A DNA stretch of 64,000 nucleotides from Brachionus plicatilis (taxonomy: Eukaryota; Rotifera; Eurotatoria; Ploima; Brachionidae), in the NCBI GenBank assembly GCA_010279815.1, contig QEOQ01000180.1, forward strand, positions 2,687,297-2,751,296, in the 5' to 3' direction. The notes below the pieces were generated by a model. The model saw nothing but the letters and a program-made list of their open reading frames with translations. It was not told the DNA's origin and searched no databases. Within the stretch, counting starts at the first letter, position 1; the number at the start of each line of letters is the position of its first letter. The position numbers were made by a program, and so were the translations under genes. This document shows positions 11,912 through 36,133 of the stretch, one piece after another.

Positions 11912-12706
11912 TTTATTTTTTTTAATGCTGTCGAAAAATTTTGTAATAATTTTTTTTTTAATTATTTTTTGTCTTCAATGTGTTTACATATACAAAATTT
12001 CATCTAAAATCTAAGCTTATGGCTTAAATAGTCTGTAAAATATCTAAAAAGAAAGATAATATTTTTTTTGTGTATTAATTAGTTTTTCAATTAACTTTAA
12101 TTTATTTGATAGATAGGTCTACTTTGAAAAATTAAAAATAACTCATTATTATGTAAATTTTGTTTTTCAATTGTAGAATCAATCTAGTTTTATTTCCAAA
12201 ATATTAATTATCATCTGTCAAAGTATAATATTAGTATAAATCGCTAAAATCAGATTGGTAAAGAATTTAATTTTGCTCATTAATTAGAGCTGCACAAATT
12301 GTCTTAATTTTGGTTTAAATTTGAAAAAAAAATTTTTCCAAAAAAAATGTTCTTTTTATTTTTACCTTTCCAAAAAAGGCAAAGATCAATTAAATCCATA
12401 TTGTACAATATTTATATATATTTTAAAACTATTTAAGAATAACTTAAACAAGGATGAAAAGTAATTTCATTGTACTTTTATTACATTTAGTTTTGAAAAA
12501 CGTTTTAAATTACTGTATAATAAAATCATTTATTTAAATGGAAAGTTTTGAATTTATAGATTTTTTCATTTTACGAATTATATTGGTCTTAGTACTTTCT
12601 TTTTATTTTTTTAATGGTCGAGTGGTTTTCATTTTTTTTGAGATGAACTATTTTTAATATTATAAAGTACCGATCGAGGCCTCAATTGCATCAAATAATA
12701 CCCTGA

Positions 12707-12973
12707 TCCTCCATCCCATGTCGGAATGCGGCCAGAGTCGCCACAGAACACCCCAAAAGACAAAGGTTCTGCAATCATAGCTCGCCAAAATCTTTACCGA
12801 GACAAATTGCTGAAAAGATCAGTCTTGCACTTAGAAGATCTGGTGTCTCGGTTTTTCATTCGGCACTTGACTACTCAGACCCAACTAAGGGAACAAGATC
12901 ATTGAGCCATAAGCCAAAACGGCAAAGCACCACCATTCTGTTTTTCAATAAAACTAAAACTTTAATTAAATAA
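12707..12973 (+). pseudogene. GC-rich open patch, possible Tc1/mariner-like transposase fragment
   Basis: This 89-codon stop-free frame stands out because its G+C content is clearly above that of its surroundings. It opens after a TGA, has no early ATG and ends in TAA. Its middle reads SPKSLPRQIAEKISLALRRS then GVSVFHSAL, and later SLSHKPKR. That resembles the second helix-turn-helix and linker of Tc1/mariner transposases (SxRxIA...GVSVS...HKPK), but no catalytic domain follows. The match is weak and from memory of the family pattern. It could be a remnant of some other gene. Confidence 0.3.
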
Positions 12974-13206
12974 AGAAAAACTTAATTGAGCACTTTGTTT
13001 ATCATATTCTGATATTATTTATTCTTTTTTAACTTTTAAATAAATTGTAAAAATCTTAATTTTTATATAAAAGTATCCTAGAAAATTTTTGAGTTGAAGT
13101 TTTTCAATCCAGAGACTCTTAAAGAAAAACATCCTTTCTTTTGTTAAATTTAGTTTTTTTTTATTAAACTAAAAAAGCTACCCAAAAATCAATTTAATTT
13201 TCGGAT

Positions 13207-13243
13207 TCCTCAAAAATATATTCAACAAATATATTTTTGAGGA
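13207..13243. repeat. Perfect 16-bp hairpin
   Basis: TCCTCAAAAATATATT is followed after a 5-base loop by its exact reverse complement. It is followed by an ATATATAT run. No gene context explains it. A terminator-like role is unlikely in a nuclear genome. Confidence 0.5.
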
Positions 13244-13629
13244 TATATATATCGTAACGAGGTCTGTGATAATGATCTTTGGATGCTACTTAAGAGCAAT
13301 GAATCTCTCTTTTCCTTTTTTTGGACGAGAAATTAAATTTTGACAAGAATTTATTTGGTTTTTTGATTATTTTTATTCTTTAAATTAAAAAAAAAACAAA
13401 TTTCGAAATTAAAAAATAAACAGTATAGGTTTACTTCAGAGAATCATGATTTACAAAAATGACCAAGAATTTTTTTTATCTACCTAGATTGTGTATAAAA
13501 ATTGTGCTTTATTGTACAAAACTTACTATGTTTCTTTATACTATTATTCTCAATGAATTCCTAAACAAAGAATTACATTTTTAATAAATTTTAAAATGCT
13601 TTATTTAAATAAAAGAAGAGTTAGAAAAT

Positions 13630-22299
<8,670 letters not shown>

Positions 22300-22950
22300 G
22301 ATTTGAATTTTTATCTTCAAAAATAATAAGTGATAAATTTTAATAAGCTAGCGAATATTTTGAATAGTCAAATCAGATAGTTATGTTATAATCAATCTAA
22401 AAATGAAGCTTAATTTTCTAGCTAAATTAGCCATTGATTGATTTTATTTAGTTAGTTTAGAAGCTGAAAATGCCATCAGCTAAGAAAAATAGAAGCTAAT
22501 TGCTAAAATTGGAAAATTTTATAAAAGCATCTTAAGGATATTTTTATTTTGATGATAAAGTTTCATTTTGAGTCAGTCTTAATTATTATTTGAAAAACAG
22601 GAGAGCATTAGTTTGATAATTTTTTGATTAAGATAGAAACTAATTAAATGAGTATTCAATTTACGGTATTGAATTTCTCGAACTATTGAGAAATTATTAT
22701 TAAAATGCAACAATTTTGAAATTATATTTGTAGAATCCCGCGGGCCTTACTATTTGAGATATTTTTTGAGGCAATTATTTATTTATATATCAAATTTTTT
22801 TTTTCATAAGCCATCTCAAGGGTGTTTTGTGATTCATTTAAAAAAATAAACAAAACGGATTTCTAAGTTGGAAATTTTTATTTAACAAAATGTCAAAAAA
22901 AATAAAATGATAAAAATTGTTTCCTTTTAATCAGTTGACGATATTTAATT
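22300..22950. other. Intergenic stretch between the two receptor genes
   Basis: About 650 bases separate the stop of copy B (22951) from the start of copy A (22299), both on the minus strand. It must hold the copy B 3' UTR and the copy A promoter. No clear motif was recognised. Confidence 0.4.
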
Positions 22951-26775
<3,825 letters not shown>

Positions 26776-26847
26776 TTTATTTTCGAAAAAAATCAAAATC
26801 ATTAAAAAAGCAATTGATAAGGCTGACAAAAAAGCATTCAGAATCAA

Positions 26848-29800
26848 AAATTAAGATAGATCTAAATAGAGTATAAAATCTTGATTACTAAAACTAGATA
26901 AGTGGATATTTGAATTTAGACAATCAATTTTAAAATAATCCAAATTCATTAAGAAATTATAATAAATTGTAGTTTAAAAAACGCATCAATTTTTCTATAT
27001 TTGATTCCCAATGATAATATCCTTGTGATGATTCTAATTTTATTTTTTGAACAATTAATTAAACTTTTGAAACGCCAGTCTTAGATAAATAGAGTTTAAA
27101 TTCTATGAGGAATAAATGATATTAATTAAAATGGATAAAATTATTTTTTTCGTCAAAGCAGCAGCGCTAATTAAAATTGATTGAAAATGAAATTTTAGTT
27201 TTATTTATTATAAATAAGGATGTTTTGTCATCATTTGACAGGAAATGACTTTAAATTAGCAACTCTATCTAATCAAAATCAAATTTTGACATGTCAGCAA
27301 CTTTCTTTTAGTTTTTCTCATTTTTTTTAATAAATATTTTTTGTTTCTTAATAAAAACAATTTATTTCTTATTAGGGTGTATTTGTTAAATTTTTTGTTC
27401 ATTTAACTAATCAATTGACAGTTTTTTTTTAAAATTAGATTGTCTAATTATTATCCACGAATGTCTTAATTTTTTATTTGGTTTCTAGTTTTTAAATCTT
27501 AAAAAAATTTGAGTTTCAAAATAAGTTTTGATTTTAGTAAATTTAATAAATAATGATTTTAACTTTATTTAATTCGACAATATTTCTAAATCATATTTAA
27601 ATACTATTGACATTAATAAAAAAAATGTTTAAAGCTCTAAGCGGAATAAAAAAAATTAAACTCGTTTTTATTATAATCTTTTAAAAGTCAGTTTTTACAG
27701 ACAAAATAATATTTTATATCAATTTGCTTTGAATAAAATATTTGGATTTCATTAAATTTCAAATTTTCTCTTAAAATAATTATTTTTAAATATCAACAGA
27801 AATTGATCAAAATATGAAAATACTTTTGAACAACATGGAGGCTTGAATAATATTATGAATATTATAATAGAAGTAAAAAATTGTAATATAAAACCTAATT
27901 TTTAAAAGTGGATTTTATTCATCAGAATCTGAATATTTATTTAATCAGTTTTAAAAAATATTAGTAAATTAAATTCTACAAATAAATGCATTTGTAACCA
28001 AATCAATTTAACCAAAAACTTATTAAAATATTGAATATTTATTTCATCCATTGATTTTTATATTATTTACTTGAACCTTTAAGAACGAGTTGCTTAAAGA
28101 ATTTTTGAATGATATAAATATGTAATTCTAAGAAGCTATAAGCTTTGAAGTATTTGAATCAAAATTAATAATAATAATAATAATTATAAAATCTAGAAAT
28201 TGACTAGAAATATTTTTTCTGAAGAAGTCATTTCAAAGACTATGAAATAAAAATGACCGCCTTAATGACTACATGGAACGGCAAAAGACTTGTTTTTAAA
28301 AAATAATTTTTCAATTCAAGTCAAAAGACTTTTTTTAAAAACAAAAAATTGCAAGTCAAATCATAAGACATTTTTTTAAAAAGGAAAAAATTCTTTGACT
28401 TTGACTTTATGACTTTTTCAAAACTCTGAATATTTGTAAGAATATTAAAAGATAAATAATTGACAACCTTTAATTCAATTTAACTGGATAATTTTAGAAA
28501 TGCAAATTATGATATGAATAACATTTAGGATATGAAATTTTTTGTTAGATTTTTATTTTATTTTCGAAGCATTATATGAATAAAAAATCTGTCTATTTGG
28601 AGTAATGATAATTTTGCACTTTTATCAAAAACAAGTAAAAAAATAAGATTATTAAATTATTTTATTTATTTAGCCTCATAGCTTTTAATCAAAGAAAATT
28701 TTTTGATAAATAGTCAAAAAAAATTAGATTTTTTTAATTATTTTCAATTCAAGGAGGATAAAATTTGTTGCTTTTTTTTCTATATCAAGATGAGTTGCAA
28801 TTTTTAAAAAAACAGATAAATATGTGTTGTTTTATTAAAATCTCTAGATTTTATTTTGTACATATAATGAGCTAAAGATTTTGAAAAAGCTGATATTTTA
28901 ATTAAAATCAGTTTTTGAGATTGTTTTCTTCAATGTTAAATATAAAATTCTTGATAAATAATTAAACGAACCAAAACAGCTGGATTTTCTCACGCATTTC
29001 TAACCTAATAATTTTATCTATAATTAACCTCAAGTATAGACTAATTATCGAAAATATCATATCATAAATAACTTCTATTCAAATAAAGATTGAGAAAGTT
29101 TTAAAGAACTTCCAAAAACAATATCTTGATCTGTGAAAATATAATTATTTATATGAGATGTCTATCTAAAGTTAAAATATTTTTTTGCATCAAATTCAAT
29201 ATTCTATCAAAAAACTATTTAAAATTATTGGAATTTTCTCTTCAAATTTAGATGCCTATTAGTTGGAGACAAAATATTTTTCTAAAATTTTAAGAGTTAC
29301 CAAGCAATTAATGGTCAACCTGTGGTTTTTAAGGTCACAAATTATTTTTGGAAAAAAAGACTAAGTTAAAATAAAATCCATTATTATAGTAATAAAATGC
29401 TTTAAATTAAAGTGGGGAATAAGCTAGAAACGGGATCGTAAAGTAAACAAAAAATCCACTGATCAAGTCTAAATAAATTTCATTATTTTTCTAGGAATTT
29501 AAATCACTTTGTTAAAAATTTTAAGTATATTTTTAACCTAAATTTCAACTGTTATTTATGCTTTTTTAATTTGTTTTTCAATTTGTATCTGAATATTTTT
29601 TAAGTTCATTTAAAACTAATAGATTTATTCTGAGTTTTATTTACTTTTTAATTTGCATTAATGTGGAATTTTTTACTCTCATTTAGAATAAAATATCAAT
29701 TAAAAAGTGTTTTTAATTTTTTTTTTATTGCAGCTCTTTTGTTTTTTTCTATCAACAAAAATTGCTCATTAAATAAAAAATCTTCAAATTTTGAAGTTAT

Positions 29801-32205
29801 TTACTTTGCATGAAAGAATTGCTAATATCGAATTTTTTAAAATAGAGCATGTAAATATATTAAGCTTGGTAATAGAATTGTGAGAATTTTAAACTTGCCT
29901 TAGGATCCATATTTTTTTTATAATAATTTACAGGTTTTGGATTTATTTTATTAATCAACTAGTTTTTGCTGATAAAAATCTTATCTTCATTATCATTTAA
30001 TCTTTTTACTATATACTCAACTAATTTTATTAATTAAAAAATGTAGATAGAAAAAAAATTTTGAATATTTTTTGATTGTCAAATTAGATTTTTATTCAAT
30101 TCTAATAAAGTATGTATTTTATCAAAAAATTTAACAGGAGAAAAAATTGTTTTCAACAAGTTAGAAACTTTGCCTCAAAGCATGCCAATATTCGTTCTGG
30201 TTGTTAGCTATAATTTTATTTATATAAGTATTAGCTTGATTAAATTTTGTTTAGAAAGTTTAGAAGATGGATTGCGGATGTTTATTTTTTAAAACAAACA
30301 TAATTAATAAATAATGAAATTCAGCATTAGAATGCATTCGTAAAAACCTTTAGATAAAATATCAAACACAAACGAATAAATAAAAAAAACTGGATCAAGT
30401 TAAACGGAAATTTAAAATTTAAAGTTTTGTGTTTCGTTTTCTTTTGTTCGAAATAAATCGAATTGAGTTTCACTGTAAACTAAAAAGATTAATAGACAAT
30501 TTTTATTAAAAAGATAAAACTGGTTCAGAGAAATATACTTTAAAGAATATAAAATTTCAACTAGTCGACTTAAGCGTTGATTAATGTTTTCAACGAATGT
30601 TCCACTTAATTTATTTGATTAGAAATTATATTTTTTAAATCCCATAAGTAAATTTATCATTCTATCGATTTTCAGGACACTCGTTTGATCCGCTTTCTAA
30701 GTAACTTTAGAAACGTTCATCTTAAAAAATGCTCATTTATGATTTTTCATCGAGCTTTAAGTTTATTTAAATATTAGGTTAGAAACGTCAGCTATTTTAT
30801 TTTTTGATTCAGAAAAATAAAAAAAAAATCACTTCGGAATTAAAAATTTTATTAAAAAAATTATTTTAGTCTCGTAAAATTTATGCTTATAGTTTAAATA
30901 ATTAAATCGATGTAGTAATTCAAAACTTCACAATTCATTCAATATCCAAAGATCTATCATTCGAATATAAATATCTCTCACTAAACTCATTTTCATGATT
31001 GATTATTTCTATATTTTTATTTAAATTTTAAATTTCAATTTTGCTCCAGTAATTTTTTTTAGTATAAAACTTACTAGCTGGCAGTGCCAGTGAAACATGA
31101 GCTTAAAAAAGTGAAGTAATTAAATTGTGAATCATGTGAATATTTAATTTGTGTGTTTTTTTGATTTTTCATTAGAATCACTTAGATTAGAAAAAAAAAC
31201 TTATTTTAAATAATTAAAGATTGTGTTTTAAGTTTCAATAGAAGGTGTTGATAGTCATTTATTTTAAATCAGAATTTCTATTAGACAATTTTTTAATTTA
31301 AAATAATAAATTAAATTGATTTTTTTTGATTAATTTTTTGATGTATTTTTTTTACTTTGGTATTGAGCATTAGAACCCAAAACTGATTGTCCTAAATAAC
31401 AGATTAAAATCTGTCATAAATCATTAGCAATTTTTCTTGGATTAATTTTTTTGACATTAGAATAAAAAAATCAAATTTTAAGAGTGGAATTTAAAAATAA
31501 TTACTAATTTATTTTTTTTCGACTCACAGCCCTAGAAAAAATGAGTTTATCAATTACAGACTTAAATCAATCTTTATTTCAAGTGTCCATAGCAACGGTG
31601 AAATGACCGTAATCTTGATCGTGTTATAAACTTTTGAAAAATAATTATTAAAACTTAAAAACCTCAAGTATGAGTAACTAAGTATGCATTTATTTATTGC
31701 TATGATTTAAATAAAAAAAATTTTAGCTCGAGTTTAGAATATTTTTTGTTCATATAATAATCAAAAAAGAAATCAGTGTTAGAATTTTGACAGATAATCT
31801 TAGTTTGTATCAAAATTTACCTCAAAATTAAGAGCGAATAAATTAGCTAAAAAACACTGATAAACTTTTTTTACTATATTTAATATTTTATCGCCTAAAT
31901 TTTATGATAAAAAATAGTCAAAAAAAAAACATTGTCGCTAGTAAATGAATTCTTACATTTGGTTCTTACTAATGATATAAATTTTATTGCGGGATTCACT
32001 GAACATAAAATTTATAGAGTAATATCCCTTTACAAATCATAAATTAATAATAAAAAAGAGAATTTTTTTTTATTTTATCATTTAATTTAAATTTTCAAAA
32101 ATCAACAAAATTTCTTCTATTTATCACTCTTCTAAATTCAAGCAAAAAATTAAGCGCTTTTTACTTAAGAATTCAACTCGCGCCACCATTACATTCGCTC
32201 TACGT
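26848..32205. other. Gene-poor A+T-rich stretch upstream of the intermediate filament gene
   Basis: No convincing coding sequence over ~5.3 kb on either strand. A degenerate ~55-base tandem repeat with AAGTCAAAAGACTTTTTTTA cores lies at about 28262-28400, and a short (AAT)n run near 28168-28190. The stretch must hold the promoters of the flanking divergent genes (receptor copy B to the left, intermediate filament to the right). Confidence 0.45.
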
Positions 32206-32343
32206 GTAAGCACCACAAAATGGCTCAATTGGCAGCTCTCTCTTCTCTCTCTCTCTCTCTCACTCATCATCGAATTCTCTCTTCGAATTCACATATGCAT
32301 TTGTTTTAAATTTTAAATTCTTCAACTAAGTTTTTAATTTTAG
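32206..32343 (+). promoter_or_regulatory. Probable 5'-UTR intron with uORF and CT tract, intermediate filament gene
   Basis: A strong donor GTAAGC at 32206 and acceptor TTTTAATTTTAG ending at 32343 bracket a 138-base segment just ahead of the start codon at 32375. The segment holds a (CT)n run (about 32241-32270) and an upstream ATG at 32220 in an AAAATGG context opening a ~33-codon uORF. Splicing would remove the uORF. Inferred from sequence only. Confidence 0.45.
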
Positions 32344-32374
32344 ATTAAATTTTCCACTGGAAAATAAAACAAAA

Positions 32375-34111
32375 ATGGCCAGTAACGGTGAAGTAAAAAT
32401 AAAGCGAACCACGATTGAGCGGGGCGTTCGTTCAGTGAACGGCAGTGGTGACGACAGCGGTGACTTTAGCATCAACAAGACACTGGCAGTTGCCGCAATG
32501 AAGCAGAAGCGCGACCATGAAAAACAAACGCTGCACCAACTCAACGACCGCTTTGCCCAGTACATTGACCGAGTGAAATTCCTCGAGGGTCAAAACAAAA
32601 AGCTGCTTGCCGAGCTGGACGAAATGCGCCACAATTGGGGCGAGGAGTCGCGGATTATCCGCGAAAAATACGAGCCAGAGTTGGCCGAGGCCAGAATTCT
32701 AATCGATGACACCACCAAGGAAAAGGCTGCTGCCGAAATAAAGGCCAAGCGGGCCGAGTACGAAGTGCTCAACTTTAAAAGGTTGTACGACGAAAATGTC
32801 TACATTAGCCAAGCTGATCGCACCAAAATTTCCAATCTTGAATATCTCCACCAAGAGAATCAGGCAGAGTTGGACATTTTGAAGCGACAAATTGCCGATG
32901 CCAGCACAGACATAGAAAAGTACAAGAATGAAATAGCTCGTTTGAGCGAGGACCTAAAGCGTTTGCTGGAGGACTTGGACCAAGAGACCTTGCGTCGAAT
33001 AAAACTGGAGAACGAAAAGCAGACCCTGGAAGAGCAGATACCATTTATGAATGCCATTCACGAGCAAGAGATGGCCGAGCTCAGGCTTTTGAGCCAGGGC
33101 TCCCACATTGACCCGACTCAATTTTACCGCCATGAACTTGAGCGCGCCATCCGCGACATCCGCAGTGACTTTGACGACTTGAATCAACAGCAAAAAAGAG
33201 ACCTGGAAGAATGGTTCAAGATGAAGACAGAGGAAATAGTCCAGCAAGTGGCCAAGCGAGATGCGCTCGACTCGCTGACCAAGAGCGCTGAGTCGCCTCA
33301 GGCCTACAAGACAACATTGACCGAGTCGCACAAGGAGCTAATTGATCTTAAACAGCTGAATAACGATTTGGCCGTGAGACTCAGCCAACTGGAGGAAGAA
33401 CTTGACCAAAAGAGACGAGACAACGCTTTTGCTTTGGACGAAAAGGACCGCGATCTGGCAGACCTGAAGGGCAGATTGCACGATTTGATGGCAGATTATG
33501 ATGAGCTGATGAGCAACAAGGCCAGCTTGGAATTTGAGATAAGTACCTATAGACGGTTGCTGGAATGCGAAGAGACCCGTGGCACCAGAAATCCAGCTCA
33601 CATTGACACAAACAACAATCACCAGAGAGCACAGCCGCCCGTCTATCAGCAAAGTTACAGTCCCACTTATTATCAGCCGCCTGCAAGTCAGACACCTCCG
33701 AGTTTTTCACCAAGGGCGCCTACAATTAACCCAAGTGAAATGAGCTCCAAAACTACTTATCAGCGTTCTGCCAAAGGTCCTGTTTCGATCAGCGAGTGCA
33801 GTCCGGATGGAAAAGTGATAGTGCTAGAAAATACCAGTCGCAATAAAGATGTTGATTTGAGCGATTGGTTGATTAGACGCCGCGTGGACAATAGACCAGA
33901 GATTTCCTTTAGGTTTCCTCAGAATTTGGTTCTAAAGGCAACTAAGACAGTCCGTGTTTGGTCACGTGGTAATGGAAAAGACAATCTACCAAATGAAATT
34001 GTCAACTGGGACTTGGACAGTTGGGGTATGGGTGTGAATGTTCACACTGTTTTATCAAATGATCAAGGTGAAGAAAAGGCAACTCATCTTCAAAAGACTG
34101 TTTATTCTTAG
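32375..34111 (+). CDS. Cytoplasmic intermediate filament protein with lamin-tail domain
   Basis: A single intronless exon of 578 residues. Head ~1-45; alpha-helical rod ~46-402, starting with the helix-initiation motif LNDRFAQYIDRVKFLE (55-70) and closing with the helix-termination motif EISTYRRLLECEETR (388-402). The rod is long enough for the extended, lamin-like coil 1B of protostome filaments. The Gln/Pro/Tyr/Ser-rich linker (~403-465) leads to a lamin-tail immunoglobulin-fold domain (~466-575). The C-terminus TVYS has no CaaX box, so the protein is cytoplasmic, not nuclear lamina. The rod uses G/C-ending codons far more than neighbouring genes, which fits strong expression. The lack of introns beside intron-dense genes could reflect retroposition or intron loss. 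An AATAAA lies six bases past the stop, and the 3' flank meets an assembly gap. Confidence 0.95.
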   Translation: MASNGEVKIKRTTIERGVRSVNGSGDDSGDFSINKTLAVAAMKQKRDHEKQTLHQLNDRFAQYIDRVKFLEGQNKKLLAELDEMRHNWGEESRIIREKYEPELAEARILIDDTTKEKAAAEIKAKRAEYEVLNFKRLYDENVYISQADRTKISNLEYLHQENQAELDILKRQIADASTDIEKYKNEIARLSEDLKRLLEDLDQETLRRIKLENEKQTLEEQIPFMNAIHEQEMAELRLLSQGSHIDPTQFYRHELERAIRDIRSDFDDLNQQQKRDLEEWFKMKTEEIVQQVAKRDALDSLTKSAESPQAYKTTLTESHKELIDLKQLNNDLAVRLSQLEEELDQKRRDNAFALDEKDRDLADLKGRLHDLMADYDELMSNKASLEFEISTYRRLLECEETRGTRNPAHIDTNNNHQRAQPPVYQQSYSPTYYQPPASQTPPSFSPRAPTINPSEMSSKTTYQRSAKGPVSISECSPDGKVIVLENTSRNKDVDLSDWLIRRRVDNRPEISFRFPQNLVLKATKTVRVWSRGNGKDNLPNEIVNWDLDSWGMGVNVHTVLSNDQGEEKATHLQKTVYS

Positions 34112-34181
34112 GTCTTAATAAATTAGAGTTGGAGTTTTTCCACTTAAGGAAAAATAGAAAATCGTCTTTTTTTTAGTTGTT

Positions 34182-34680
34182 NNNNNNNNNNNNNNNNNNN
34201 NNNNNNNNNNNNNNNNNNNNNNNNNNNNNNNNNNNNNNNNNNNNNNNNNNNNNNNNNNNNNNNNNNNNNNNNNNNNNNNNNNNNNNNNNNNNNNNNNNNN
34301 NNNNNNNNNNNNNNNNNNNNNNNNNNNNNNNNNNNNNNNNNNNNNNNNNNNNNNNNNNNNNNNNNNNNNNNNNNNNNNNNNNNNNNNNNNNNNNNNNNNN
34401 NNNNNNNNNNNNNNNNNNNNNNNNNNNNNNNNNNNNNNNNNNNNNNNNNNNNNNNNNNNNNNNNNNNNNNNNNNNNNNNNNNNNNNNNNNNNNNNNNNNN
34501 NNNNNNNNNNNNNNNNNNNNNNNNNNNNNNNNNNNNNNNNNNNNNNNNNNNNNNNNNNNNNNNNNNNNNNNNNNNNNNNNNNNNNNNNNNNNNNNNNNNN
34601 NNNNNNNNNNNNNNNNNNNNNNNNNNNNNNNNNNNNNNNNNNNNNNNNNNNNNNNNNNNNNNNNNNNNNNNNNNNNNNNN
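34182..34680. other. Assembly gap (499 N)
   Basis: Run of undetermined bases. Any frames across it are artefacts. Confidence 0.99.
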
Positions 34681-36133
34681 CAATTTATCTATGTTATTTC
34701 ATTTATCCAAAAAAAAAAATGGTAAATGGAACATTATGATATTCAGGCTCATAAATACTATGACCAATTTGAAAAAAGGCCCATGTAAATTAATTTTTTG
34801 GAGGCCATTCTTAGATTTTCAGAAATCGGTGAAAAGGAAGAAATTCACCGAATCCGGTCAGGTGAAATAATAATTTTTTTTCTGTCTTTTTTTTCAATAA
34901 TAATAAAATTTATTTTGAAAATGCATCAAACAAATTTAAAGTTGTTAAAGTTAAAAAAAATTGTTGGAAAAAAAAATAAATTAGCCTGGTAAAATTGATC
35001 TTCAAATTTTCCCTTATTTCATAATTAGAGGTAGTAGTGAAAATTAAATGGAAATTACAAGCATCAAGATACGAAAATATCAAAAAAAATTTTAAAATCC
35101 GTTTTTGGTTTATTTTATCAATGAAACTCTTTTTTCTTGATGCTTCACTTAAATTTAGATTGAGAGTTTTAAGAATATGTTTAAACTCGATATATTTATA
35201 GTAACTTCCAAAACTTTTGAGAATATGCCAAATCAAAATTTGATCTAAATAATTTAAATTTCATTTCGATTAAAATTCAAATGTAATTATATGTCGTTTT
35301 TTAATTATATTGATCAATTTTCAGATATGAAATTTAAAATTTTAGTTAAACTTAATTGAATTATTCGGTCGAATTAAAATATCTTACTAAATAAATTTTG
35401 AAACTAGAAATAATCAATATTTCTAAAACTTTAAAAAAATAGTTCAAATAACAAGTTTTTCTTTTGAGACAATCTAGGAGATGAATGACGACTTTTGCTA
35501 ATTAAATTGTTAAAAAATATGATTTTTACACTGTTTAAAATAAAAACTAAACTTAATTACAAAATGATTACAATATATTACATAAATAGATTAATTTTCG
35601 ATTTACCAGGAAAATTAAATTTTAAATTTTATAGTTGATTCATTTTCCAAAGTATTTGAAAAAAAATTGGATTCGATTATTAAGAATACTAATAATTTTT
35701 TCTTCTAGCTTTTATGACTCAATAAAGCAAATGGAAAAAATTATCATTTATATTAGTACTTTAAAGCTATATAAATAGTTAAGTGCAAAAAATTCTTTAA
35801 CTGAACTTTAATTTATTTTTAACTATCTTCTATTTAATTTAAAAAAAATTCTTCAACTCACCATCACCACATGTAGCGTATCTTTAGACTGAATAAAGAG
35901 TGAAATTTTATTGATGTTAAAAACTTCACAATCATTATTCGAAAGCAAATTTAGCATGGTGAAACATTACTGATTACATAAATAAAATTTTACATAACAC
36001 TAAATGTAACCAAAATTTTGCACTTTCTAAAAAATTTTTTAATAAATGCAAATAAATCATTCAAAAATTTATATAACAAAAAATATAAGACCGAAATATT
36101 TCAAAAGTCTTAGGGTCTCAATAATTTTTCGAA
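34681..36133. other. Non-coding stretch upstream of COX15
   Basis: A+T-rich, no gene seen on either strand. It must contain the COX15 promoter and 5' UTR. No element was recognised. Confidence 0.4.

Larger units (their letters stand above)
11912..13629. other. Intergenic stretch between CRAMP1 and the first glutamate receptor
   Basis: Mostly A+T-rich and non-coding. It contains the GC-richer open patch at 12707-12973 and a perfect hairpin at 13207-13243 (16-base stem TCCTCAAAAATATATT, 5-base loop), both listed separately. Confidence 0.5.

Noticed and set aside
32326..33713. Several minus-strand frames opposite the intermediate filament gene
   Set aside because: Shadows of a G+C-rich coding exon. 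They lack family motifs, while the plus strand encodes a complete filament protein.
34144..34725. Long frames crossing the N run
   Set aside because: Artefacts of undetermined bases.
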